DNA of 18,471 nucleotides from Pseudomonadota bacterium (GTDB taxonomy: Bacteria > Desulfobacterota > Syntrophia > Syntrophales > UBA5619). Under the pieces are notes generated by a model. The model was given only the letters and a program-made list of their open reading frames with translations. It had not been told where the DNA came from and did not search any database. The DNA is taken from assembly GCA_018827585.1 (NCBI GenBank), contig JAHJXP010000249.1:1-18471 (forward strand), in the 5' to 3' direction. A program made the position numbers and the translations under genes. Below are positions 1-6,768 of this stretch, one piece after another (within the stretch, counting starts at the first letter, position 1; every line of letters starts with the position of its first letter).

Positions 1-136
1 CGAGCAGGGGGATGCGGATTTCGTGGAAACCGAACGCGCCGAATACCTTCCGGGCGGTTTCTTCGACATGACGCCACTTTTCCGTTTCCGGGGGAAGGAT
101 ATCCTTGAATCCCCGGACTGCGGTGATGATCTCCAT
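1..136 (-). CDS. hisS: Histidyl-tRNA synthetase, N-terminal fragment (runs off left edge)
   Basis: Class II aminoacyl-tRNA synthetase that charges tRNA-His in the cytoplasm. Only about the first 45 codons are inside the window. They read MEIITAVRGFKDILPPETEK, followed by a region ending in GFHEIRIPLLE. This is the family's N-terminal signature: RG-x-x-DILP, the W before the first helix, and the E-I-R-x-P of motif 1. The ATG at 136 is chosen because GGGAGAG (146-152) lies 9 nt upstream and because HisRS proteins usually begin just before the RG-x-x-D motif. An in-frame ATG at 184 would add 16 unrelated residues, and a stronger AAAGGAGGA (155-163) lies between the two, 18 nt from the chosen start. 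The gene follows comEC in the same direction, separated by 267 nt that hold a repeat copy. Confidence 0.88.
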   Translation of the reverse strand, partial: MEIITAVRGFKDILPPETEKWRHVEETARKVFGAFGFHEIRIPLL

Positions 137-170
137 CGGCAGAATCTCTCCCTGTCCTCCTTTGACGCTC

Positions 171-182
171 TCGTAAAAAGTC
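171..182 (+). repeat. Solitary fragment of the repeat's terminal inverted repeat
   Basis: TCGTAAAAAGTC at 171-182 is identical to 12 consecutive bases of the terminal inverted repeat of the dispersed element (TTCGTAAAAAGTCC form). It lies 22 nt from the left end of full copy 1, just upstream of hisS. It may be a remnant of another copy, or simply a chance match in AT-rich sequence. Confidence 0.35.
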
Positions 183-204
183 ATAAAAAGCCTTGAACTG
201 GGGC

Positions 205-323
205 GGCTTCGTAAAAAGGCCGCAGGCAAGGCGCGCGAAGCCCGAGGAGTGCGGCGTACTTTGGCGTACGCCGCAACGACGAGGGATGAAGCGCAACGAA
301 GCATCCGGACTTTTTACGAAGTC
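205..323 (-). repeat. Dispersed MITE-like repeat, copy 1
   Basis: An element of 119 bp between comEC and hisS. Its ends are near-perfect terminal inverted repeats of 17 bp: 205-221 (GGCTTCGTAAAAAGGCC) against 307-323, which reads GACTTCGTAAAAAGTCC on the opposite strand, 15 of 17 identical. The centre is a 9-bp hairpin, GCGGCGTAC (251-259) and GTACGCCGC (266-274), with a 6-nt loop. The reverse complement of the whole element aligns with the copy at 18142-18256, apart from scattered changes. There is no transposase gene and no obvious target-site duplication. On the plus strand it carries an ATG reading MKRNEASGLFTKS, seen again at the other two copies. I read this as a non-autonomous or structural repeat, not a gene. 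Confidence 0.82.
251..274. other. Central hairpin of repeat copy 1
   Basis: GCGGCGTAC and GTACGCCGC form a perfect 9-bp stem with loop TTTGGC; T250 and A275 extend it by one pair. The stem core and 6-nt loop length are kept in the other two copies in the window, while the loop bases vary. Confidence 0.75.
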
Positions 324-403
324 GTCTCCTTCAATTGAGGGGCGTTTGGATAGCATATCAGGCGCACAAACGCAACATAAATTGAGGACCGGCCCCCCCT
401 CGA

Positions 404-3001
404 TCAACGGCGGTCCGACCGGAAGACTCTCGTGGTAAGATCGGTCCCGTCCGTCGTCAGGGTGACGGCGCCGTCTCGGTCGGTCCGGTAGAGCCTGGTG
501 TTGAACCGTTCGTACTGTGTAAGGACATCCGGATGGGGAAGACGAAAAACGTTGTCCGGGCCGCAACTGAGCACTGCCGTCTCCGGCCTGACCTTCTCAA
601 GGAAGGGCGTAGTGCTGGAGCGGCTGCTGCCATGGTGCGGCACGAACAGGACATCGCTGCCGAGTTCGGCATGCTCCCGGACAAGGCGGCGTTCGGAGAC
701 CTCCGAAATATCGGCCGGCAGGAGAAAGCTGCGCCTGCCGTAGGAAATTTTCATGACGAGGGAGAGGTCGTTGCTCTCGTCCGAAAAACGCGCATAGCCC
801 CTGCGGGCCGCGGGGCGTCCGGTCGGGGGCCCCGTTGCCGGGTCTTTGCCGTCCGCCGCGGGAAGGGAAGGGGCGGCCGCTTGTTCCCGGTTGTCTGGCT
901 TTCCCGCGGGGTTGAGAATGCGGACCCTGACCTCGGATATCTCCATCTCCGGGCTCTTCTCCGAAAGTTCCCGCAGGGCTATTCCCTTCTCCCGGACGAT
1001 CCGCCGGAAGGAGTCGTAGAGCGGCGTGTCCGATTCATCGCCGTTGGTCCACGCCTCGCGGACGTTGAAATTCTCGAGGATGAAAAGCAATCCCTGGAGG
1101 TGGTCCGGGTGGGGATGCGTCAGGACGACCGTATCGATCCGGCCGATCCTCTCCCGCCAGAGGAAAGGGGCCAGGACGGACTTGCCCACATCGAAGCTGT
1201 CGTCGTAGAAGCCCCCGCCATCGACGAGCATCCGCTTGCCGCCGGGAAAACGGACCAGAATGGCGCTTCCCTGGCCCACATCCACGGCGGTCAGAATGAG
1301 TTTCCCCCGCTGGAGTCCCTGCAGATAGAGGTGGTGGATTCCGCTGCCGAGGAAAAAAAGGACCATAAGCCCCGCAATTATCTTCCCCGGCAAGGCCGTT
1401 TTTTGAGAGGACGATCCCCCTCCGTGCGCGTTCAGCCGGTCGAGGAAGAAACCGGCCGAGATCAGCAGGAGATAGAAGGCCGCGATTTCCAGAAGGGTGG
1501 GGGTGGGGACAAACACCGCCGCAAAGGGCAGGGCGGCGAACCGGTCGATCAAAAAAAGGGCGAGCCCGACCGGCATCTCGGCAATCCGGACGACAAGGGC
1601 GGCCAACTCCGCGGAGACCGGCACCGCAAGGACGATCAGCAGGCAAAGGGGAATCGCCAGGACTCCGAGTATGGGCACGACCAGGAGGTTCGCTGCGAGG
1701 GAGATCAGGGAAAGTCTGTTGTAATAAAAGAGGATCAGGGGCAGGGTGCCGAGGGTGGCGCTCAGGGAAACGAAGAAGAAGATCGCGATGCCGCGCAAGC
1801 CTTTTTTAAGCGGCTCAAACAGTTTCTCTTTCGCCGAGACCGCTTGCCCGCCCGGCGGGATGGGCGGTAAAAGGGCGCTCAACCTCGGCGTCAGAAACAG
1901 GAGCGAGGCCACGGCGGCAAAGGAGAGTTGAAAGGAGACGTCGAAAAGCGAATAGGGGGCGACGATCAGGATCAAAAAAGCGGCCAGGGCGAGGGTATTG
2001 AAGAGGTCCCGTTCCCGGTTGAAAAGGATGGCGCACATAAGGATCGAGATCATGATGGCGGCACGGACGACGGAGACGCCCGCTCCCGCGATGAACGTGT
2101 AGAGAACGACGATCAGGAGCGCGAACACCGCCGAGATTTTAGCCATGTTGCCTTTGAGGAGCAGATATTCGGACGATTTCAGGATCAGGCGGATGACGAA
2201 CAGCGCAAAGAGAGCCACGACGCCGATATGGAGCCCGGAGATGGCGATGATGTGGGTTGTTCCCGTCCGGTTGAAATTCTCCATCACCCCTTTTGATATT
2301 TCCTTCCGATCGCCGAGGATCAGCGCCTGGATGATCCTCCCCTCCGGCCCGGGCGCGGCAAGCGCGATCTGCTCCCGGATCCGATCGCGGATATGTTCGA
2401 GTCCCGTCCGCAGGGGATTTCCCCTTTCCCGGCGCAGAAGGACGATGCCCGAGGCGTCGCCGATGTTCCCGCGGACGAGAATGCCCCGGAAACGCAGGTA
2501 TCTTTCGTAATCGAAACCGCCGGGATTGTTGAAATTGTGCGGTTCCCTGAGTCGGGAATGGAAACGGACTACGTCCCCGTAACGTAAGGGGTGCGGCTCG
2601 CGGCTGACAAGGAGCACGCGCCCCCAAACCGGGACATATTGACCGTCCCGGATCATCCGGGAGACGGAGACTACCAGTTCCGTTTTCTCAAGCGATACTT
2701 GAGGGCTTTCCGCTATCATCCCTTCCAGCATAAGCTTTTTCTCTCCCGCAAAATTTCTGACATGTTCCCTCCCCGGGGGATCGCGGAGATAGAGATTCAT
2801 GTCGAGGATGCCGAGAAGAAAAAGAGAAAGGAGCAGGGAGGGATAATAAAGACGGCCACCCTGTTGGCTGCGGGACAGGAGAAGCAAGATGAGCGCCGCG
2901 CCGAGGCAGACCTGAACCGGGAAGTCCTGAATCGTGAAATTACCGGCAAAAGCAATTCCTGCGATCAGCGCGATCAATAGAGGGAAGAACGGTCTTGGCA
3001 T
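404..3001 (-). CDS. comEC: ComEC/Rec2 DNA-internalisation channel protein
   Basis: Inner-membrane protein that carries single-stranded DNA into the cytoplasm during natural transformation; 865 residues. The N-terminal third has hydrophobic segments and an OB-like soluble part, followed by the many-helix Competence domain (HIIAISGLHIGVVALF is typical). A C-terminal metallo-beta-lactamase domain starts near residue 573 with VDVGQGSAILVRFPGG. It has the metal-site motif THPHPDH (628-634), PADIS (762-766) and PHHGSS (788-793). Residues about 700-737 form a Pro/Ala/Gly-rich insert inside that domain. The frame stays open 56 codons further upstream, but that stretch is not ComEC-like. ATG 3001 begins the hydrophobic N-terminus and has GGTGA nearby. 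It diverges from the pilS-like gene and has its own promoter. The same family occurs in strains not known to be competent, so function is inferred. Confidence 0.93.
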   Translation of the reverse strand: MPRPFFPLLIALIAGIAFAGNFTIQDFPVQVCLGAALILLLLSRSQQGGRLYYPSLLLSLFLLGILDMNLYLRDPPGREHVRNFAGEKKLMLEGMIAESPQVSLEKTELVVSVSRMIRDGQYVPVWGRVLLVSREPHPLRYGDVVRFHSRLREPHNFNNPGGFDYERYLRFRGILVRGNIGDASGIVLLRRERGNPLRTGLEHIRDRIREQIALAAPGPEGRIIQALILGDRKEISKGVMENFNRTGTTHIIAISGLHIGVVALFALFVIRLILKSSEYLLLKGNMAKISAVFALLIVVLYTFIAGAGVSVVRAAIMISILMCAILFNRERDLFNTLALAAFLILIVAPYSLFDVSFQLSFAAVASLLFLTPRLSALLPPIPPGGQAVSAKEKLFEPLKKGLRGIAIFFFVSLSATLGTLPLILFYYNRLSLISLAANLLVVPILGVLAIPLCLLIVLAVPVSAELAALVVRIAEMPVGLALFLIDRFAALPFAAVFVPTPTLLEIAAFYLLLISAGFFLDRLNAHGGGSSSQKTALPGKIIAGLMVLFFLGSGIHHLYLQGLQRGKLILTAVDVGQGSAILVRFPGGKRMLVDGGGFYDDSFDVGKSVLAPFLWRERIGRIDTVVLTHPHPDHLQGLLFILENFNVREAWTNGDESDTPLYDSFRRIVREKGIALRELSEKSPEMEISEVRVRILNPAGKPDNREQAAAPSLPAADGKDPATGPPTGRPAARRGYARFSDESNDLSLVMKISYGRRSFLLPADISEVSERRLVREHAELGSDVLFVPHHGSSRSSTTPFLEKVRPETAVLSCGPDNVFRLPHPDVLTQYERFNTRLYRTDRDGAVTLTTDGTDLTTRVFRSDRR

Positions 3002-3068
3002 TGCACGATCACCGTGTCTTGTTTCAGGCAGGCAAAAAAAGCAAAGGACGCAAATGCATTTTGACGGA

Positions 3069-3097
3069 ATCATAGAAACAAACCGCCGGGATGTCAA
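3069..3097 (-). promoter_or_regulatory. Sigma-70-type promoter for comEC
   Basis: On the minus strand TTGACA (3097-3092) and TATGAT (3074-3069) are separated by exactly 17 nt: a 6/6 match to the -35 consensus and 5/6 to the -10. Transcription would start near 3062, giving a leader of about 60 nt before the ATG at 3001. Confidence 0.75.
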
Positions 3098-3197
3098 CAT
3101 CCGCTCTCCCGACGCGTTGCTCTCCCGATGGCAAAAGCCGCGCAGCGGTACAGTGGCGGGAGGCGGCAAGACCCCGCGGCCGTTTTTATCAACGCGG

Positions 3198-3226
3198 TTG
3201 ACTTTTCAGGGGACTGAAAGTAACTT
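3198..3226 (+). promoter_or_regulatory. Possible promoter for the sensor kinase/regulator pair
   Basis: TTGACT (3198-3203) and TAACTT (3221-3226) have a 17-nt spacer in the 320-nt gap that diverges toward comEC. The -35 matches 5/6 and the -10 only 3/6, so this is a candidate, possibly activator-dependent. A start near 3233 would leave a leader of about 90 nt. Confidence 0.4.
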
Positions 3227-3321
3227 GTCAGAAAATCCCGAACAGGGGTGCGTATCCGTGAAAAAGGGCCCCCAAAAGCGTCTCGGAAGATAGAGGGGCC
3301 GATTTTCATAGCGATTGGACA

Positions 3322-5022
3322 ATGATGGATAAATCCATGCATCCGGAAAACATGACATACAGTCTCCGCCGGCAGATGCTCGCGCGGATTTTCATCGTCA
3401 CCTTCCTTTTGGGGATAGCCGCGTTCGTCGACATCAAGGAGATGGAGCCCCTGTCGGCGATATCGGCCTCCGCGCTGTTCAAGATCATCATCCTGACCTA
3501 TGTCCTCTCGCTCCTCTACCTTCTCCTTTTGAAATACGTGCGGAACATTTCTTTGAACATCTACATCCAGAGTATATGCGACGTCTTTCTGATCACGGGC
3601 ATGGTTTATGCCACGGGCGGCATCCGCAGCATCTATTCGGCCTTTTATCCGCTCGTCATCATCTCTTCGGTTGTCTTTCTCGGGAGAAGGGGAGGGCTTA
3701 TCATCGCCTCCGTCGCCGGCATCTCTTACGGTCTTTTTGCCAACTTCGAGTTCTACGGGCTTATCCGTCCCATCTATTCGACTCCCGTATATGACCAGCT
3801 CCGGGAAACCGGCTATTTCATCACCAGGATATCCACCCATATCCTCTCCTTTTATTTCATCGCCTTTCTGACGAGCTTCGTCGTGGAGCGGGAGAAGAGG
3901 ACCAGAACCCTTCTTGCCAAGAAGCAGAGCGACTTCGACCAACTCAACCTTCTGCATCGGAGCATCATCGAGTCGGTGGACACAGGCATCCTGACGGTCG
4001 ATCTGGCCGGCAAGATCAAGTCCTTCAATCGCGCCGCCACCGAGATAACCGGAATCCCGTTCCGAAAGGTGGAGAACCGGAAACTGTCCGAAGTATTTTC
4101 GGCCTTTCCCGTTCTCCGGGGAGAACAGGACGCCGCCGGATCCAGACCGGCCGCAAAAAACCCCTTCGAAATACCCTTTTCCGCCGCAGACGGAAGGCGC
4201 CTGCTCCTGAGCTGTTCCTGCTCGCCTCTCCGGGATCACAAAAACCTCGAAATAGGAAACATCGTTATCTTCCAGGACCTGACCGAGATCAACGAAATGA
4301 GGGAATCCCTCGAGAAGAGTCGGAGACTTGCCTTCGTCGGCGAGGTAGCCGCCGGTCTCGCGCATGAGATTCGGAGTCCTCTTTCCTCCATCAGCGGCTC
4401 GATTCAGATGCTCCTGCAGGATCCCTACGCGAGGGAAACCAATGAGAAACTGATGCAGATCATCCTCCGGGGCAAAGACCAATTAGAGGCTTTTCTTAAA
4501 GATTTTCTCCTCATGGCGAGACCGGCCCCCGGCCTCCGGGAGGAGATCGACGTCGCCGGTACGATCACGGAGGTTGTGGAATCCCTGCGCTGCGTACAGG
4601 ATTGGCATGACGCCATCGAGCCGGTCGTGCGTCTCCCTGACAAACCTCTGTCCATCCATGCCAACAGGACCGAAATCAGGCAGGTCATCTGGAATGTGAT
4701 TCTCAACGCCGTTCAGGCGATGCCCGAAGGCGGGACGCTGACGGTTGAAGCGCGCCCCGCCAGGCTCCATGAAAGGGAGGGAGTCGAAATCCTGATCGCC
4801 GACACCGGCAACGGCATCGACGGGCGAACCCTGACCCGGATCTTCGAACCGTTTTATACGACCCGGGAGATGGGAACGGGCCTGGGGCTGGCGGTCGTCT
4901 ACCGGATCGTGGAAGGATACGGAGGGGAAATCCGCATTCAAAGCGAGCCGGCGCAAGGAACTACCTGCCGGATATGGCTTCCCCGCCGGGGCGGCAATGC
5001 GGCGGGAAACGTTGCCGCTTGA
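3322..5022 (+). CDS. pilS: PilS-type membrane sensor histidine kinase
   Basis: Two-component sensor kinase of 566 residues. The N-terminal part is membrane-embedded, with hydrophobic segments near residues 21-37, 50-71, 81-97, 105-120, 126-143 and 171-188. A PAS-like domain follows (about 213-325; SIIESVDTGILTVDLAGKIK). The HisKA domain has the phospho-accepting His348 in GLAHEIRSPLSSISGSIQML. The HATPase domain has the N box (N458, N462), DTGNGI (494-499) and MGTGLGL (517-523). The membrane-PAS-HisKA order and the GLAHEIRxPLxSISGSI motif are those of PilS-like kinases. The start is uncertain: ATG codons at 3322, 3325 and 3337 are all in frame and none has a strong ribosome site. It lies 44 nt before its cognate regulator. 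In other bacteria PilS/PilR control type IV pilin genes; no pil gene is seen here, so the symbol is by family resemblance only. Confidence 0.85.
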   Translation: MMDKSMHPENMTYSLRRQMLARIFIVTFLLGIAAFVDIKEMEPLSAISASALFKIIILTYVLSLLYLLLLKYVRNISLNIYIQSICDVFLITGMVYATGGIRSIYSAFYPLVIISSVVFLGRRGGLIIASVAGISYGLFANFEFYGLIRPIYSTPVYDQLRETGYFITRISTHILSFYFIAFLTSFVVEREKRTRTLLAKKQSDFDQLNLLHRSIIESVDTGILTVDLAGKIKSFNRAATEITGIPFRKVENRKLSEVFSAFPVLRGEQDAAGSRPAAKNPFEIPFSAADGRRLLLSCSCSPLRDHKNLEIGNIVIFQDLTEINEMRESLEKSRRLAFVGEVAAGLAHEIRSPLSSISGSIQMLLQDPYARETNEKLMQIILRGKDQLEAFLKDFLLMARPAPGLREEIDVAGTITEVVESLRCVQDWHDAIEPVVRLPDKPLSIHANRTEIRQVIWNVILNAVQAMPEGGTLTVEARPARLHEREGVEILIADTGNGIDGRTLTRIFEPFYTTREMGTGLGLAVVYRIVEGYGGEIRIQSEPAQGTTCRIWLPRRGGNAAGNVAA

Positions 5023-5066
5023 AGCGTTATAGTTAATTTGTAATCCAGCAGGAAGGGAGAAACGAG

Positions 5067-6440
5067 ATGGCCAGGATCCTCGTGGTGGATGACGATCAGG
5101 GAATGAGAGAATTTCTTGAGATCATGCTGACCCGGGAGGGATACAAGGTCGCGACCGCCGGCGACGGCGGCAAGGCCTTGAGTCTGTGCCGAAAGGAAAA
5201 GTTCGATCTGGTCATTACGGATCTCAAGATGCCCCGGATGGATGGAATCAGCTTCCTCCGGGGAATCAAGGATATTTCCCCGGAAACGATGGTCATCCTG
5301 ATAACGGCCTACGCGTCCGGAGAAACTGCCGTAACCGCCATGAAGGAAGGGGCTTACGATTATATCGAAAAGGATTTTGCCATCGAAGACCTCAAAGGGA
5401 TCATCCGTAACGCCCTTGCCCGGAAAGAGGAGAAGCAGGGCGATGTCCTTTTCCTCAAAAAGGTGGAGAATGCTGTACGTTTCGGAAAGATGATCGGCAA
5501 CAGCCGGGAGATGCTCAAGGTCTATGCGACAATCAAGAAGGTCGCGGACACCCCGGCCAATGTTCTTATCTACGGCGAGAGCGGAACCGGCAAGGAACTG
5601 GTGGCGATGGCCGTTCATGAAAACAGCGCCCGGAAAGAGGCGCCTTTTATGGTCATCAACTGCGGGGGCATTCCGGAGAACCTCCTGGAAAGTGAACTTT
5701 TCGGCTACGCCAAGGGGGCCTTTACCGGGGCCTATTCCGACAAAGCCGGGCTTTTCGAGGTCGCCCACGGGGGAACCGTTTTTCTGGACGAGATTTCGGA
5801 GCTCCCCCCGCTCCTGCAGGTCAAGCTCCTGAGGGTCGTCCAGGAAAAGTCCTTTCGTCGCGTCGGCGGGGCGGACGATATCCGGGTCGACGTCCGCATT
5901 ATCTCCGCCACGAACCGCAATCTAACTGATCATGTGAAGGCCGGGTTCTTCAGGGAAGACCTATATTACCGACTTAATGTGATCCCGATCCATCTGCCTC
6001 CCCTTAGGGAGCACAGGGAAGATATCCCGATCCTGACGAAGCATTTCATTGAGAAGTATTCGCGGGAATTCAATAAGGAGATAAAAATGATATCCGCCTA
6101 TGCCCTGGAGCTGCTGATGCAGTATCCTTTTCCGGGCAATGTCCGGGAGCTGGAGAACATCATCGAACGGAGCATCGCCCTGGAGACCTCAAACATCATC
6201 CTTCCGGAAAATCTTGTCCTGTCCTCAGGCGTCGAACCCAAGGGTTGCTTCCCCATCCCCGAACTGCCGGACGCCGGGCTCAACCTCAACGAAGAATTGG
6301 CAAGAATCGAAAAGGGCCTGATCGAAAAGGCGCTCCAGAAGGCGGGCGGTTCCAAAACTAAGGCCGCGGAACTCCTTGGTATAACTGATGATTCCCTTTA
6401 TTACCGGAGCGAGAAGTTAGGTATCCGCCCCCGATCGTGA
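5067..6440 (+). CDS. pilR: PilR-type sigma-54-dependent response regulator
   Basis: Activator of sigma-54 promoters, 457 residues. The receiver domain (1-120) has Asp8/Asp9, phospho-acceptor Asp52, Thr80 and Lys102. The AAA+ domain (about 143-370) has Walker A GESGTGKE (170-177), GAFTGA (217-222) for contact with sigma-54, and Walker B GGTVFLDE (235-242). A Fis-type helix-turn-helix lies at 428-452. The start ATG at 5067 has AAGGGAG (5053-5059) 7 nt upstream. It is the partner of the kinase just upstream. Two departures from the family: the proline that normally follows the receiver lysine is Asp103 (EKDF where EKPF is usual), and the recognition-helix region reads LGITDDSLYYRSEKLGI, not the usual R-S-L-R-Y-R pattern. 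Target genes cannot be read from this window. Confidence 0.9.
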   Translation: MARILVVDDDQGMREFLEIMLTREGYKVATAGDGGKALSLCRKEKFDLVITDLKMPRMDGISFLRGIKDISPETMVILITAYASGETAVTAMKEGAYDYIEKDFAIEDLKGIIRNALARKEEKQGDVLFLKKVENAVRFGKMIGNSREMLKVYATIKKVADTPANVLIYGESGTGKELVAMAVHENSARKEAPFMVINCGGIPENLLESELFGYAKGAFTGAYSDKAGLFEVAHGGTVFLDEISELPPLLQVKLLRVVQEKSFRRVGGADDIRVDVRIISATNRNLTDHVKAGFFREDLYYRLNVIPIHLPPLREHREDIPILTKHFIEKYSREFNKEIKMISAYALELLMQYPFPGNVRELENIIERSIALETSNIILPENLVLSSGVEPKGCFPIPELPDAGLNLNEELARIEKGLIEKALQKAGGSKTKAAELLGITDDSLYYRSEKLGIRPRS

Positions 6441-6517
6441 AACTCGTTTTTCCCGCAAGAAGAACCGTAGTGCGCTGAAAGGCCTTGCATTTTTCACGGA
6501 GCAGCCAAATTTTTCGC

Positions 6518-6547
6518 TTGACATTTCAATAGCCGCTGTTTTATAGG
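6518..6547 (+). promoter_or_regulatory. Sigma-70-type promoter for the transporter operon
   Basis: A perfect TTGACA (6518-6523) is followed 17 nt later by TTATAG (6541-6546), or 18 nt later by TATAGG (6542-6547). Transcription would begin near 6553, giving a structured leader of about 215 nt before the first gene at 6769. Nothing recognisable lies between the end of pilR and this site (6441-6517), and no pilR terminator was seen. Confidence 0.65.
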
Positions 6548-6636
6548 CAACCACTACGGAGAATGGCAGATGGGCGAGTGGGAAATGAGAGATTTTCGTC
6601 CGGGCGGAATTAGCGGCTTTTTTGGCTTTTTTATCG

Positions 6637-6691
6637 GGGTCTGCCCGCCGCTCTTGTAACCCATTTCGGGTCAGCGGCCGTGGGCAGACCT
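6637..6691 (+). promoter_or_regulatory. Candidate antiterminator/aptamer-like hairpin in the transporter leader
   Basis: Three nested stems. GGTCTGCCC (6638-6646) pairs perfectly with GGGCAGACC (6682-6690). Inside it GCCGCT (6647-6652) pairs with AGCGGC (6673-6678), with bulge 6679-6681. The innermost stem is ACCC (6659-6662) with GGGT (6668-6671) around a 5-nt loop. Its 3' strand (6682-6690) overlaps the 5' arm of the terminator stem at 6678-6706, so both cannot form at once. I do not recognise a known riboswitch class. Confidence 0.65.
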
Positions 6692-6713
6692 AATCGTCGC
6701 CCACGGTTTTTTT
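6678..6713 (+). terminator. Intrinsic terminator in the operon leader (regulatory)
   Basis: CCGTGGGC (6678-6685) pairs perfectly with GCCCACGG (6699-6706), and GAC/GTC (6687-6689/6696-6698) continues the stem past a bulged A. Seven T residues follow (6707-6713). This is a textbook Rho-independent terminator, placed inside the leader before the first gene of the operon, not after a gene. It competes with the hairpin at 6637-6691 for bases 6678 and 6682-6690. Confidence 0.72.
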
Positions 6714-6717
6714 GTGG

Positions 6718-6746
6718 AAGCCGTGGAATCATTTCACGGCTTTTTT
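6718..6746 (+). terminator. Second terminator-like hairpin directly upstream of the ribosome site
   Basis: AAGCCGTG (6718-6725) pairs with CACGGCTT (6735-6742). The stem extends by G-U and two A-U pairs to 11 bp with a 3-nt loop (6729-6731), and a run of six T (6741-6746) follows, the first two inside the stem. It ends only 7 nt before the Shine-Dalgarno AAGGAGG (6754-6760), so it could act as a second terminator or affect translation. Confidence 0.6.
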
Positions 6747-6768
6747 GCTTTCTAAGGAGGGAAATGCA

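Noticed and set aside
205..323. Repeat copies considered as CRISPR, attC sites or tRNA-like elements
   Set aside because: No direct-repeat/spacer spacing, no GTTRRRY/RYYYAAC boxes, and no cloverleaf; the terminal inverted repeats and dispersed placement fit a MITE-like repeat.
193..438. 81-codon plus-strand frame across repeat copy 1
   Set aside because: Made of repeat sequence, runs into the 3' end of comEC, and has no ribosome site.
533..1870. Long plus-strand open frame (445 codons) opposite comEC
   Set aside because: Antisense shadow of the GC-rich comEC codons; charged, low-complexity translation with no domain, while the opposite strand has clear ComEC motifs.
3002..3169. 56-codon upstream extension of comEC
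   Set aside because: The added residues do not resemble ComEC and cover the -10/-35 promoter at 3069-3097; ATG 3001 begins the hydrophobic N-terminus.
3094..4482. Minus-strand open frame of 462 codons opposite the sensor kinase
   Set aside because: Shadow frame; kinase motifs read on the plus strand, and the comEC promoter lies within its 3' end.
6480..6500. GGCCTTGCA, resembling half of a sigma-54 promoter, considered because the sigma-54 activator lies upstream
   Set aside because: No GG at the required 10-nt distance from the GC of TTGCA; a good TTGACA promoter lies just downstream.
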